Assembly: GCF_004309355.1 (NCBI RefSeq)
Contig: NZ_BJCC01000004.1
Location: forward strand, 29,840-93,839
Source of the DNA: Enterococcus florum
Lineage (GTDB): Bacteria; Bacillota; Bacilli; Lactobacillales; Enterococcaceae
Length of the DNA: 64,000 nucleotides
Reading direction: 5' to 3'
Made by a program: the position numbers and the translations under genes. How positions within the stretch are numbered: the stretch's first letter is position 1; the number at the start of each line of letters is the position of its first letter. The notes under the pieces are model-generated. The model searched no databases, was not told the DNA's origin, and worked only from the letters and a program-made list of their open reading frames with translations. Shown here in pieces: positions 27,055-35,296 of this stretch.

Positions 27055-27212
27055 TTACAACGAGTTTAACACACCAAAGGGTTCATTATTTTCGATTGCG
27101 AACGCTGGTTACACAATTCTGTTCAAAATCGAGATCGTTTAAGTGAATGCTGGTAACAGATTAATAGCCAATATCAGTGGTCGATCGTTAAGTCTCGTTC
27201 GCAATTACGACG
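27055..27212 (-). pseudogene. Relic of a second xerS recombinase gene
   Basis: Two blocks match the intact xerS at 29082-30179 in the same orientation. Block 27055-27096 matches 29082-29123, including the stop codon and in-frame residues ENNE...LNSL; 34 of 42 bases agree by hand count. Block 27097-27212 matches 29453-29582 with about 14 bases missing. The 329 bases between the blocks, which in xerS encode the catalytic His and Tyr boxes, are gone. It cannot make a recombinase. Overlapping forward frames (such as 27143-27400) are probably not genes, although the stretch 27230-27400 could derive from another decayed gene. Confidence 0.8.
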
Positions 27213-27510
27213 AACAACTGATAGAAAAAGAACATTTCATGATTAGCAGTACTTCTGACAATGTGAGATGCTTTTTTTTGAGCTTGATAAATGCATGGAA
27301 ATCCATTCAAAATGATGGGCCGTTTCAGACTATCCAAGTACTTGAACTGTATCATGACCAGCAACTAGTACGAGATTGTTTACTAGATATTGCTGGATGA
27401 GGACTATCGCAGGCAGGGATTGGAATTGTTAAACATGTGTCCGTATTACGTATGAAAACAATAGTAAGCAACTGATTATCATTGCTGAAAACGGGTAAGG
27501 AGGATGAGAT
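27213..27510. other. Decayed intergenic DNA
   Basis: This stretch lies between the xerS relic and the GNAT gene. A forward frame running through it reads MISSTSDNVRCFFLSLINA and LELYHDQQLVRDCLL, which is protein-like, but it starts inside the relic without a ribosome site. I see no intact gene. Confidence 0.3.
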
Positions 27511-28005
27511 ATGGCAGATTTAGATTTGAGGCCGTTGGAGGAGAAGGATGTGCCTCTAGTGGAAACATGGTTGCATAAGAATCATGTGAAAAGATGGTAC
27601 GAAATACCTCATATGGGCATCACCATCGACGACTGGATGACTGAAATCAGTGAGCGTAATGAGGAATTCAGCTGGCTGACCTACCTGATTGCGACTTGGC
27701 AAGGACAGCCGATTGGGATGTGCCAATATTATCGGTGCTCGGACAGCGACGAAGAAGACTTTGGAACATTACCTCTGGCAGGTTCCTATGGCATTGACTA
27801 TCTCATAGGGGAGGAAACCTATTTGGCCAAAGGATTTGGCAAGAAAGTCATCGACCAGCTGGTGATCAGAATTATGCAACTCCCAGATGCACAGAGAGTA
27901 ACTGCAGACATAGGCCCCAACAACTTTGCGTCACGAAATGCGCTGTTATCTTGCGGGTTTACGCTGTTGGATGCAGAGCGTGGCCGTTATGTATTTGCAA
28001 AGTAA
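27511..28005 (+). CDS. GNAT acetyltransferase, AAC(6')-like
   Basis: A 164-residue GNAT enzyme. LRPLEEKDVPLVETWL opens the fold, YGIDYLIGEETYLAKGFGKKVI carries the acetyl-CoA loop, and GPNNFASRNALLSCGF is the C-terminal motif. The order and spacing resemble aminoglycoside 6'-N-acetyltransferases and related cytoplasmic GNATs. Similarity at this level does not prove that it modifies an antibiotic. A TAAGGAGGATG ribosome site precedes the ATG. It lies beside decayed genes near the presumed terminus. Confidence 0.8.
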   Translation: MADLDLRPLEEKDVPLVETWLHKNHVKRWYEIPHMGITIDDWMTEISERNEEFSWLTYLIATWQGQPIGMCQYYRCSDSDEEDFGTLPLAGSYGIDYLIGEETYLAKGFGKKVIDQLVIRIMQLPDAQRVTADIGPNNFASRNALLSCGFTLLDAERGRYVFAK

Positions 28006-28112
28006 ATCTAATCCAGTGAAGAAGTTTCGAACAACTGGTGAGTTGAAATGGCTGACGCTGGGTTAAGTCGCTGGCTAATTTTAGAATGATAGATTCGGAG
28101 GATGATTGATTT

Positions 28113-28580
28113 ATGACAATACAGTTTGTATCAGTTAGTCAGGAAAATTATCTGGAGTGCATCGACCTGAGTGTCGATGATACTCAAAATCGCTATATTG
28201 CACCTAATGTATTTTCATTAGTACAAGCCGCCTACGATCCAGAAATGTATCCTCTTGCTATTTCCAACAATGAAACAAGGGTCGGCTTTATTCTCTTTCA
28301 TCTCGACGAAGAACTTAGTGGGTGATCGATGAGCCGTTTTATGCTCGATAAAAAGTATCAAGAACGAGGACTTGGAAGACAGGCGCTCCATGCGTTCCTA
28401 AACTACTTTTTCCTTTCATATGATGTTTTGAGCCTTTATACCGGTGCGGAGATCGATAACGTGGTTGCCTTAAGACTTTATGAAAGTATGGGTTTTCAGC
28501 GTCAGGAAACTATTCAATATGATGCGGGTAGAGAGCATCATGTAGAAATACGTTTACTCTATAATCGGGAAACAGGCTAA
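28113..28580 (+). pseudogene. GNAT acetyltransferase split by an in-frame TGA
   Basis: Two frames, 28113-28325 and 28329-28580, are in the same reading frame and are separated only by a TGA at 28323-28325. The context ELSG-stop-SMSRFMLDKKYQERGLGRQAL is the part of spermidine-type GNATs where a Trp is usual, and one G-to-A change turns TGG into TGA. The C-terminal half keeps the acetyl-CoA loop and VALRLYESMGF. Full length would be 155 codons. It is either a recent pseudogene or a base-calling error; readthrough cannot be excluded. Confidence 0.8.
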
Positions 28581-29033
28581 TGTAGGTGATATCAAATGTT
28601 GTTGAGAAAGAAGAAAGGCAACAAGCTGCCCATCAAAACGTGTTTGGCAGCAGGTTGTACGACTGCACCAAAATAGCTGAAAAGAAGAGGAGACATTCAA
28701 ATAAGGAAAAGACATATGCAAACTATGTTGCAGTAAGGAAATGAAATCGGGAAAATCGATGAGAGTTGCGAGTTTGCAATCACGATCTCCTCGCAGTGGT
28801 CTTGGTGGTTCTGAGCTCAACCTTGCCCCTTTTGTAGCGTTATTTCTGCGGCTTCTCTCGGTGGTGTCCATCCTCATCCATATTCTGGAACTGGGAAAAA
28901 AGAACAATGAACATTATTTGAACTGATCAGGCTTGTAGAAAGGCTGAAATTTATATAACAGTAGAGAAAGTGAATGGTGTGATTGGTAATGCTTTGTGGC
29001 ATCAATTGTATAAGATTTACTGACGTATAATAT
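28581..29033. other. Gene-free stretch before xerS terminator
   Basis: About 450 bases with only short overlapping frames on both strands that lack ribosome sites. No repeat, RNA gene or recognisable relic was seen. Confidence 0.4.
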
Positions 29034-29070
29034 AAAAAAACCTAAATCAAAAAGTGATTTAAGGTTTTTT
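29034..29070. terminator. Bidirectional terminator after xerS
   Basis: AAACCTAAATCA (29038-29049) pairs with TGATTTAAGGTTT (29055-29067), with long A and T runs outside on both strands. On the minus strand it ends the xerS transcript. Confidence 0.85.
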
Positions 29071-29081
29071 ACTTTTCATTT

Positions 29082-30179
29082 TTACAACGAATTTAACGCA
29101 TCAGTCGTTTCATCATTTTCGATATGTGTGTATAAAGTCGTTGTCGTCGTAGAGCTATGGCCCAACTGTTGTGCGGTCAGTACTAAATTATTGGTTTGAC
29201 GGTATAAGCGAGTTGCTAAGGTATGACGCAGTTTATGGGGTGTCACACGAATCTTGAACTGCGAAGAATATTTTTCAACCATTTTTTCGATTGCGGAGCC
29301 CGTGATTCGTTTGGCTTTGCCTTTACTGATAGAAAGGAAGAAGGCATGTTCATAGTTGTCCGGTTGGTAGCGACTTTCTCTGATTGCAGCGTAATTAGCC
29401 AAGTATTCCATCGCAAAAGCCGCGATCCGAACTGAATCTGTTTTGTTGCCTTTGCGAACGACAGTCACACGATTTTGTTCAAAGTTGATATCGTTTAAGT
29501 TAATACTGACAACTTCCGACAAGCGTAGTCCCGAAGCCAACATCAGCGCATTGATCGCCAAGTCTCGCTCGCAATCACGACGGTAATATTTCATCGCTTG
29601 AGCGGATAAAGCTTCTGGGTAGGTATCACGAATGAATTCCAGGTAATTTTCCGTTTCATCACCTAAGAATAATTTTTCCTCCAATAGATCTGCTCGGGAC
29701 TGTAAGGTTTGCCGATCAGAAACATTCGCGATTTCCCGCATGATGTTGTGGGAAAGATAGGGGTTGTTTTGACTATTGTTAGAGCTTTCTGCCAAATACT
29801 TGAAAAGTACTTTCAAAGCGGTAATGTTTCGCTGAATCGTTACTTTTGACAGAGTAGCACTCGATTGTTTTTTTGATCCGTCTTGATTAATTCGCTTCGT
29901 GTTCTGTTTTTTTCTTCTTAATAGATAAGATTTGTATTGTGTAGCGGTTCGAAGCTGCAGCGCATCCAAAGAAGCGATGGAAAGTTCTTTAATAGACTTT
30001 TCTGGAACTTGCTTTTGTTCGATCAACCATTGAAAGAATTGATGGTAATTTCTTAGATACTCGAGAATCGTATTAGGGGAGTATTCGTCAGCAATTTTTA
30101 TCTCAACAAATTCTTGAATAAAGAAGGGCATTTGTTCAAGAAGCTGATCGATTTTTTCATTGGCTTTTTCTTTAAGCAT
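29082..30179 (-). CDS. xerS: Tyrosine recombinase XerS
   Basis: A 365-residue tyrosine recombinase that resolves chromosome dimers at a dif site without a XerCD pair. It matches streptococcal XerS along its length, including LFLGDETE, ASGLRLSE and the ALNSL-type end. Catalytic residues by the chosen numbering are Arg219, Lys243, His315 and Arg318 in HKLRH, His341 in LGHSS and Tyr350 in YTH. The ATG at 30179 follows AGGAAGG by seven bases; an upstream GTG at 30185 is less likely. A dif-like palindrome lies about 540 bases upstream, as in streptococci and lactococci. Confidence 0.95.
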   Translation of the reverse strand: MLKEKANEKIDQLLEQMPFFIQEFVEIKIADEYSPNTILEYLRNYHQFFQWLIEQKQVPEKSIKELSIASLDALQLRTATQYKSYLLRRKKQNTKRINQDGSKKQSSATLSKVTIQRNITALKVLFKYLAESSNNSQNNPYLSHNIMREIANVSDRQTLQSRADLLEEKLFLGDETENYLEFIRDTYPEALSAQAMKYYRRDCERDLAINALMLASGLRLSEVVSINLNDINFEQNRVTVVRKGNKTDSVRIAAFAMEYLANYAAIRESRYQPDNYEHAFFLSISKGKAKRITGSAIEKMVEKYSSQFKIRVTPHKLRHTLATRLYRQTNNLVLTAQQLGHSSTTTTTLYTHIENDETTDALNSL

Positions 30180-30720
30180 AAACACACCTTCCTGTATAGA
30201 CCTATTTTTGAAAAGAGGAGTTGGTTAACTCTATCATTAGTATAATTGGATTAGACCAATTTGTCAATAGAGATGTAATTTTATTTTAGAAAAACTTGAT
30301 TTTTAAAATAAAACGGGAGAGTGATAGCGTTATTTTATTTTCTAAAAAAACTTATCTTTTGTGAAAGTTGCACGTAAATATTTTATGTAAACAAATAAAG
30401 AATCTGAATTTGTTGAAATTAATAGATTTAAATGAATGAACCAGATACATCAAGTTGAAACAAAAAAGTTTAATTGAGAGCAATGTTCATCCGAAATTTT
30501 ATAAAACAGAAAAAATAAGTTCAGTGCCATAACCAGAAACGATTAATGGTTTAGCGTGATTGTTTAATGATTGACTGTAAATAAAAAGGAAGATGGTTCG
30601 AAAAAGCAAACGGTGTGTAAAAATCTACTAGCAAGGATCCATTTGTGTACAATGATGTTAGAATGGCTCATTTACCAATGTTTACACTATTTTGACTTTA
30701 TCTGAATAATTCTTATGTTC
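30180..30720. other. AT-rich intergenic DNA upstream of xerS
   Basis: No gene is seen. Near 30280-30360 two imperfect direct copies of a TTTATTTT-then-AAAAACTT segment occur, 60-65 bases apart. The xerS promoter should lie within the first 80 bases. Confidence 0.5.
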
Positions 30721-30751
30721 ATCTTTCCGAAAAACGTACATTTTTTAGAAA
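30721..30751. other. dif-like XerS recombination site
   Basis: A 31-base imperfect palindrome contains TTTCCGAAAAAC (30724-30735), then a short centre, then ATTTT and a closing GAAA. From memory, the streptococcal difSL site shares TTTCCGAAAAAC, ATTTT and GAAA at identical spacing, about 23 of 31 positions. Outer arms CATCTTTC (30720-30727) and GAAAGATG (30748-30755) pair perfectly. It lies upstream of xerS and at the strand switch of the gene map. Confidence 0.8.
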
Positions 30752-30951
30752 GATGATTCAATCAGCATAGGCCTTCATATTTTCCATCTGGCTTTATCAC
30801 CTTATTTCTCAAATAAATCAGAGTTGCGGAGCAATTGCGTCCAACGGATTCAAAAAAATATTTTCCTTTGCAACTAGCATATTTTAGTGGTTTTTGCTCA
30901 AAATTTCTGTAAAATAAAAGTAACAACAGTTTTTCTGGAAAGGAAATTCTT

Positions 30952-32517
30952 ATGAGAACATTGTTAAGTACTTCTATTTATCGGAAGATCATGCTGATCG
31001 AGTTTCTGGATAGATTTGCGAGCTGGTGTCCAACGAAAGATGTGACGACCTACATCGATTGTTCGCCCAAAACCCTGTTGACAGATATTGATTATATCAA
31101 TGAATTTTGGGGCGAGTATATCTTTGTAGAGTATTCCAAATTTCAAGGGGTTCGTTTGAATAATCTAGCCTCTAATAAATTGGCTAATGTCTATGCATTG
31201 ATTTTTCAAGAATGTGATGAATTCCAGTTTATTGAAAAGCTGCTTTATCGACCAAATGAAGATGCCGATTTTTGGATCAATGAGCTATTTATGAGCGAAG
31301 CCTCCTTCTATCGCATGGCAAACAATATTGAGGGCTTTTTAGAAAACCGTGGACTTACTCTGGAAAGAAACCCCTTTCGTATCACTGCGAAGGAAGAACG
31401 CTGGGTTCGCTTTTTTTACACAGAATATTTCAAAGAGGCCTATGGAGTCAATGACTGGCCCTTTGAATACACCAATCAGCAAGAGACCTATTGTTTCATT
31501 ATGCGTACCTCTACCGATTTTGATGTTTCTTTAGATGACCGTGAGATTCAGCTGTGTTCTTTTTTATTGATGGTCAGCTTCATTCGAATGGGACAAGGCT
31601 TTTTCATTTCTGAAGAAGAATACGATAAGCCAGACGATGTGATCGATCAGGTGATTCAGTACAGTGAACCGCTGGCAAAACGCTTGCTGGCCCACTCCCC
31701 TTACTCTCTGCGGGAACGCTGGTATAAAGGCATTGGACGTACCGTTTATTACGAGTTTTATGCCTGGGACAATCACCAACAGGAGATTCGCATACACGAC
31801 AAAATTGAAACCTTCTTAACCAAACTCTCGCAAGCAGTCGACTTCCCATTGCTTGAAGAGGACAAAAGTAAAATTATCCAACAAATGAAATCCTGGTATC
31901 TGCAGTATAACCTTTACCCTTATAATCAAACATTGCTATTTGACAATCAAAAGCGAATGGCAAGAGAAATTTTGAACGTTTATCCAACTTTTTCTGCGAT
32001 CGTTTCTATGTATCTTGAAGATATCGAGCGAAAAAAACCGGAACTTTGGACCAGCATTCGGATGCACGATATCCTTGTGCTGCTGGTCAAGGAATGGACC
32101 AATTTACCGATTCAATTGGAACAGCTGCGAAAAAAGGTTTCGATCATGATTGTCAGCAATTTAGGCAAAAAGCACGCAGAAATGCTCAAGGATTTTCTTT
32201 ATTCTCAGTATGGCGACAAAGTCATTTTAGAAGTATACCCTTCTCCAACCCTATTTTCTGATGAGGATGATTTTGCTATCTTAGACGATTACGATATCGT
32301 GATCAGCAACAATCCGATTGAGAAATACCACGGAGAGCATTGCCTAATCGTAAATAATTTTTTCTCCGCCTCAGATCGGGAAAGCATTTACGAGCTGATT
32401 GTGTCCATCCAAAAAGAAGCTTCAGAGAAGCGGATTCATCAATTGGGAATCGCCTATTTTCAAAATGCCAAAAACATTTATTCCTTTCTGCATGAGGATA
32501 TCGCAATTGATGCGTAG
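30952..32517 (+). CDS. Mga/AtxA-like transcriptional regulator
   Basis: A 521-residue protein with the architecture of Mga-family regulators such as MafR of E. faecalis. The N-terminal helix-turn-helix region includes VTTYIDCSPKTLLTDIDYINEFWG. A second Mga-type region follows (MSEASFYRMANNIEGFLENRGLTLERNPFRITA), then a PRD-like helical middle, and a C-terminal EIIB-like domain with KVSIMIVSNLGKKHAEML. GGAAAGGAAA lies before the ATG. It is a single gene convergent with the sortase-fold genes. Members act as global regulators of sugar uptake and surface proteins; its targets here are unknown. Confidence 0.85.
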   Translation: MRTLLSTSIYRKIMLIEFLDRFASWCPTKDVTTYIDCSPKTLLTDIDYINEFWGEYIFVEYSKFQGVRLNNLASNKLANVYALIFQECDEFQFIEKLLYRPNEDADFWINELFMSEASFYRMANNIEGFLENRGLTLERNPFRITAKEERWVRFFYTEYFKEAYGVNDWPFEYTNQQETYCFIMRTSTDFDVSLDDREIQLCSFLLMVSFIRMGQGFFISEEEYDKPDDVIDQVIQYSEPLAKRLLAHSPYSLRERWYKGIGRTVYYEFYAWDNHQQEIRIHDKIETFLTKLSQAVDFPLLEEDKSKIIQQMKSWYLQYNLYPYNQTLLFDNQKRMAREILNVYPTFSAIVSMYLEDIERKKPELWTSIRMHDILVLLVKEWTNLPIQLEQLRKKVSIMIVSNLGKKHAEMLKDFLYSQYGDKVILEVYPSPTLFSDEDDFAILDDYDIVISNNPIEKYHGEHCLIVNNFFSASDRESIYELIVSIQKEASEKRIHQLGIAYFQNAKNIYSFLHEDIAIDA

Positions 32518-32530
32518 TAAAATTAACCCT

Positions 32531-32563
32531 AAGGCTGTGACAGCGATGTCACAGCCTTTTTTC
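32531..32563. terminator. Terminator between Mga-like and sortase-fold genes
   Basis: Eleven-base arms AAGGCTGTGAC (32531-32541) and GTCACAGCCTT (32548-32558) with a T-run on the plus strand. It probably also serves the convergent minus-strand gene, where the T-run is weaker. Confidence 0.88.
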
Positions 32564-32564
32564 G

Positions 32565-33431
32565 TTATTTGCTGGCAAAAACAACCAAGTTTGTGGAGTC
32601 ATTGATACACGTTTGCAAGGTGATCCTCTCACCCCCACCGCTGCCGATCATTTGATCCCAATAGTCAACGCCATTGCTGCCATAGGCGTTGTCATCGACG
32701 GTGACACAATATTGTACTGTGTAGGAGGTTACTTGTCCGGCCCCATCGGAAACCTGAATCGCGGATCCTGCCCCCACAGAAAACAATGCAGAAAATGCTC
32801 CAGGATTATGTCCAATGAAGTGGGTATTCATCCCATCATTTCCAGATTGCACAGCAGCACCTCCCCAGGTTGCACCGATTCCAGAGTTGCTGTCGATCAC
32901 AGACTGTCCGGAACCTTGACCGGCATTTGAATAAGGAATGTAAGAGCCTCCGATATTTAGCATCATGGCTTGCATAACCGGGGGTCCTGCTGGAGGGTTT
33001 GGTGCAGGCGAAGGGTTACTGGTTGTTTCTTCAATGACGGGAGTTTGATTGGATTCATGCTGTACAGGAGCTGGTGCGGGTGCTGGATTTTGCTGTTCTT
33101 CAACTACAGAGGGTTCTGTTTCAATCGTGGGTGTTTGTTCTGTTGTGCTGTCTGGAGTAGTTTCAAGGGTCGGGGAAATCTTTGACTCTATACTTTCTTC
33201 TGTCTGAACAAAGTCAGGTTCTTTTGATTCTTTGCTTGATGTAGAAATTGATTCGACAGATGTGCTTGTCTCCTCCTTTTTCTTTGCAGTTGATTTTGAT
33301 GTCGCTGTACTTGCATCTTCTGTCTTTTCAATAGGATTTTCTTCATAAGAAAACGGATAAATAACAGAACTTTCACTGGTGACCAAAGTGACAAAGCTAA
33401 TTAACAACAATAATACTCTTGGGAACAACAT
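32565..33431 (-). CDS. Secreted sortase-fold protein, copy 1 (catalytic Arg replaced)
   Basis: A 288-residue exported protein. A signal/anchor helix (LLLLISFVTLV) is followed by about 120 residues rich in Ser, Thr, Glu and Pro, then a compact C-terminal domain of about 140 residues. That domain has sortase hallmarks: NTHFIGHNPG with the catalytic His and ITLQTC with the catalytic Cys. The third sortase residue, Arg, is expected eight positions after the Cys where the paralogue has TNRVVFA, but here it is TNLVVFA. The start at 33431 sits nine bases after AGGAGG; an earlier ATG abuts that site. No LPXTG partner is nearby, so its role is unknown. Confidence 0.78.
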   Translation of the reverse strand: MLFPRVLLLLISFVTLVTSESSVIYPFSYEENPIEKTEDASTATSKSTAKKKEETSTSVESISTSSKESKEPDFVQTEESIESKISPTLETTPDSTTEQTPTIETEPSVVEEQQNPAPAPAPVQHESNQTPVIEETTSNPSPAPNPPAGPPVMQAMMLNIGGSYIPYSNAGQGSGQSVIDSNSGIGATWGGAAVQSGNDGMNTHFIGHNPGAFSALFSVGAGSAIQVSDGAGQVTSYTVQYCVTVDDNAYGSNGVDYWDQMIGSGGGERITLQTCINDSTNLVVFASK

Positions 33432-33852
33432 ATGGATCATCCTCCTAATTTTGATTTTTGATACGCATTTCTGTTTTTTATATTAGGTTGGATGTTGGGA
33501 ATTATGAAATCCTTTATTTTTAAAATAACTATTATATATGATGTTAAATTATTTTACTTGCTTATGTTAAGGACATATTGAATCATTCAAAATAACTAAA
33601 AAAACATTTTTATTTATTAAATATTTTTTAAGTTGATTCTCCAATTCAACAAATTGTTATTTTATAAATTCTTCGAACTTTGTCAAAAAATATATTTATC
33701 TCTAACCCTTCTCTTATCTTATCGTCATTCTATTGTGAAAAAATTATCATAATAGTATAAAAAAACACTAAAATAATAGAATTGTCAGAATAATTAGACA
33801 AAGCAATGGCTCTAGATGAGAATTTTCCTCATCTAAAATTCGATTAAACAGC
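33432..33852. other. AT-rich promoter region of sortase-fold copy 1
   Basis: Very AT-rich, no gene seen. A hairpin TAGATGAG/CTCATCTA (33813-33835) sits next to the terminator of copy 2. The rest presumably holds the promoter of copy 1, but I cannot single out one site among many AT-rich matches. Confidence 0.5.
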
Positions 33853-33896
33853 AAAACCCTCAATCATGCTCTAGGAGCACAATTGAGGGTTTTTGA
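33853..33896. terminator. Terminator after sortase-fold copy 2
   Basis: AAAACCCTCAAT (33853-33864) pairs with ATTGAGGGTTTT (33882-33893). It lies just after the stop codon of the minus-strand gene at 33900, with T-rich ends on both strands. Confidence 0.85.
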
Positions 33897-33899
33897 TGA

Positions 33900-34742
33900 C
33901 TATTTACTAGCAAATACCACTCGGTTTGTCACATCATTGATACACGTTTGCAAGGTGATTCGTTCTCCTCCACCGCTTCCGATCATTTGATCCCAATAAT
34001 CAACACCATTCGTACCCACGGCGTAATCATCCACATCGACAGTAAACTGTACAATGTATGAAGTCACTTGACCAGCAGCATCAGATACTTCAATGACAGA
34101 GCCTGGCCCTACAGAAAACAGGGCACTGAATACTCCAGGGTTATGCCCGATAATATGTGTGTTTAATCCATCGTTTCCGGATTGAACAGGTGCACCTCCC
34201 CAAGTAGCTGCTACACCATGATTGCCATCGATTATCGCTTGGCCAGAGCCTTGACCGGCATTTGAATAAGAGATGATCGATCCAGCAATATTTAACTGCA
34301 TAGGCCCCATACCATTGCCTCTGCTCTCATTTTCAGGAGTGGATATATACTGACTGGTTGGTTCCTGTGTTACTGCTGGCTGTGTTGCAACAACCTCTTG
34401 TTGAGGTGCTTCCTGAACTGGTTCTGGAGGAGTTTCTTGAATCGGTTCTTCTGCAACTGGATCTTCAGTAACAACAGGTTGAACTGCTTCCTCGGTACTA
34501 ACATTTTCCTCGATGTTTTCTTTACTTGCTTCAGAAATTTCTTGACTGGCAGATGATTTTGATGTTTCCTTTTTTTCTTCCTTTTTAGATGATTGTGGAG
34601 CTTTTTTCGTATCACTCGTTTCAGTTTGTTCCATTTTTTGTGAATCAGAGTCAGCAAAAGAAGATGGTAACATAACTAAACTTCCGAAGAGAGTTAGCGA
34701 AGCAACTGTTACAATCAAAGTTATCATTTTTGAGCTCGACAT
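33900..34742 (-). CDS. Secreted sortase-fold protein, copy 2 (triad intact)
   Basis: A 280-residue paralogue of the gene at 32565. A signal helix (MITLIVTVASLTLFGSLVML, ending before SFADS) precedes a long Glu/Pro/Ser/Lys-rich linker with repeated VAEEP and QEAPQQE-like units. The C-terminal sortase-like domain has NTHIIGHNPG, ITLQTC and TNRVVFASK, so His, Cys and Arg are all present. The ribosome site is AGGAGGCG. The two copies share the domain almost residue for residue but differ in linkers, pointing to tandem duplication. The domain may act at the cell surface on its own tether; the substrate is not evident. Confidence 0.8.
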   Translation of the reverse strand: MSSSKMITLIVTVASLTLFGSLVMLPSSFADSDSQKMEQTETSDTKKAPQSSKKEEKKETSKSSASQEISEASKENIEENVSTEEAVQPVVTEDPVAEEPIQETPPEPVQEAPQQEVVATQPAVTQEPTSQYISTPENESRGNGMGPMQLNIAGSIISYSNAGQGSGQAIIDGNHGVAATWGGAPVQSGNDGLNTHIIGHNPGVFSALFSVGPGSVIEVSDAAGQVTSYIVQFTVDVDDYAVGTNGVDYWDQMIGSGGGERITLQTCINDVTNRVVFASK

Positions 34743-35260
34743 TTATTTTCGCCTCCTGAAATATATCCATAAGTGTCCTTCTTGTACTTTAATGGTAGAA
34801 CACAAATGGGAATTCAAGAGTTTGTAGATTTTAAGATAACTAAATATAAATATAAAAAGCTTATATATCGCCCGTTTAACAAGGTTTAAAACAATTTTTG
34901 CATAATTTTACTTTAAAAAGAAAAAAATGGTTGAGCATATTTTTTGTTGAAAATCAAGGGTTTTTCAATGTTTTTTTATGAGCGTTTTCTCATATAGATA
35001 AACTCGCCATTTTATAATCATTATAATTTAATTATTTTATATCCAAAAACAAAAAATATGTACCAACCGTTTTAAAATAACATATTTATATGGATTTTAA
35101 TATTGTGAATCATCGTGATACTTGATGCAGCAGTCAAATGAGAAGCCTTCTCGTTTGAATTATCTCTTTTATAAAACAAGAGTTTTCTCATAAATCTGCT
35201 ATTTTTGAGAAAAATTCGGAAATTCAAGGGAATAAATGGTTTCGCAATCTTTTATACAAC
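34743..35260. other. AT-rich gene-free region with a near-perfect palindrome
   Basis: No gene is seen in about 500 very AT-rich bases. TCAAATGAGA (35134-35143) pairs with TCTCGTTTGA (35149-35158), one G-T pair, a candidate operator or hairpin. The promoter of sortase-fold copy 2 should lie near 34750-34850. Confidence 0.45.
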
Positions 35261-35290
35261 AAAAAAAAGACTGAAGCGATTCAGCCTTTT
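35261..35290 (-). terminator. Terminator after the UDG-like gene
   Basis: On the minus strand GGCTGAA and TTCAGTC form a short stem followed by a run of eight T, seven bases after the stop codon at 35297. Confidence 0.8.
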
Positions 35291-35296
35291 TCGATG

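Noticed and set aside
27143..27400. Forward frame of 85 codons
   Set aside because: Its first half is the antisense of the xerS relic and it has no ribosome site. The second half looks somewhat protein-like but starts nowhere sensible.
28554..28907. Minus-strand frame of 117 codons
   Set aside because: No ribosome site, no recognisable motif, Ser/Arg/Cys-rich composition, and overlap with the end of the broken GNAT gene.
29082..30179. Prophage or integrative-element integrase
   Set aside because: The full sequence matches XerS rather than phage integrases, a dif-like site lies upstream, and there is no other phage or mobile gene nearby.
33441..35296. CRISPR array or tandem-repeat locus in the AT-rich gaps
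   Set aside because: No regularly spaced repeats were found; only isolated hairpins and A/T runs.
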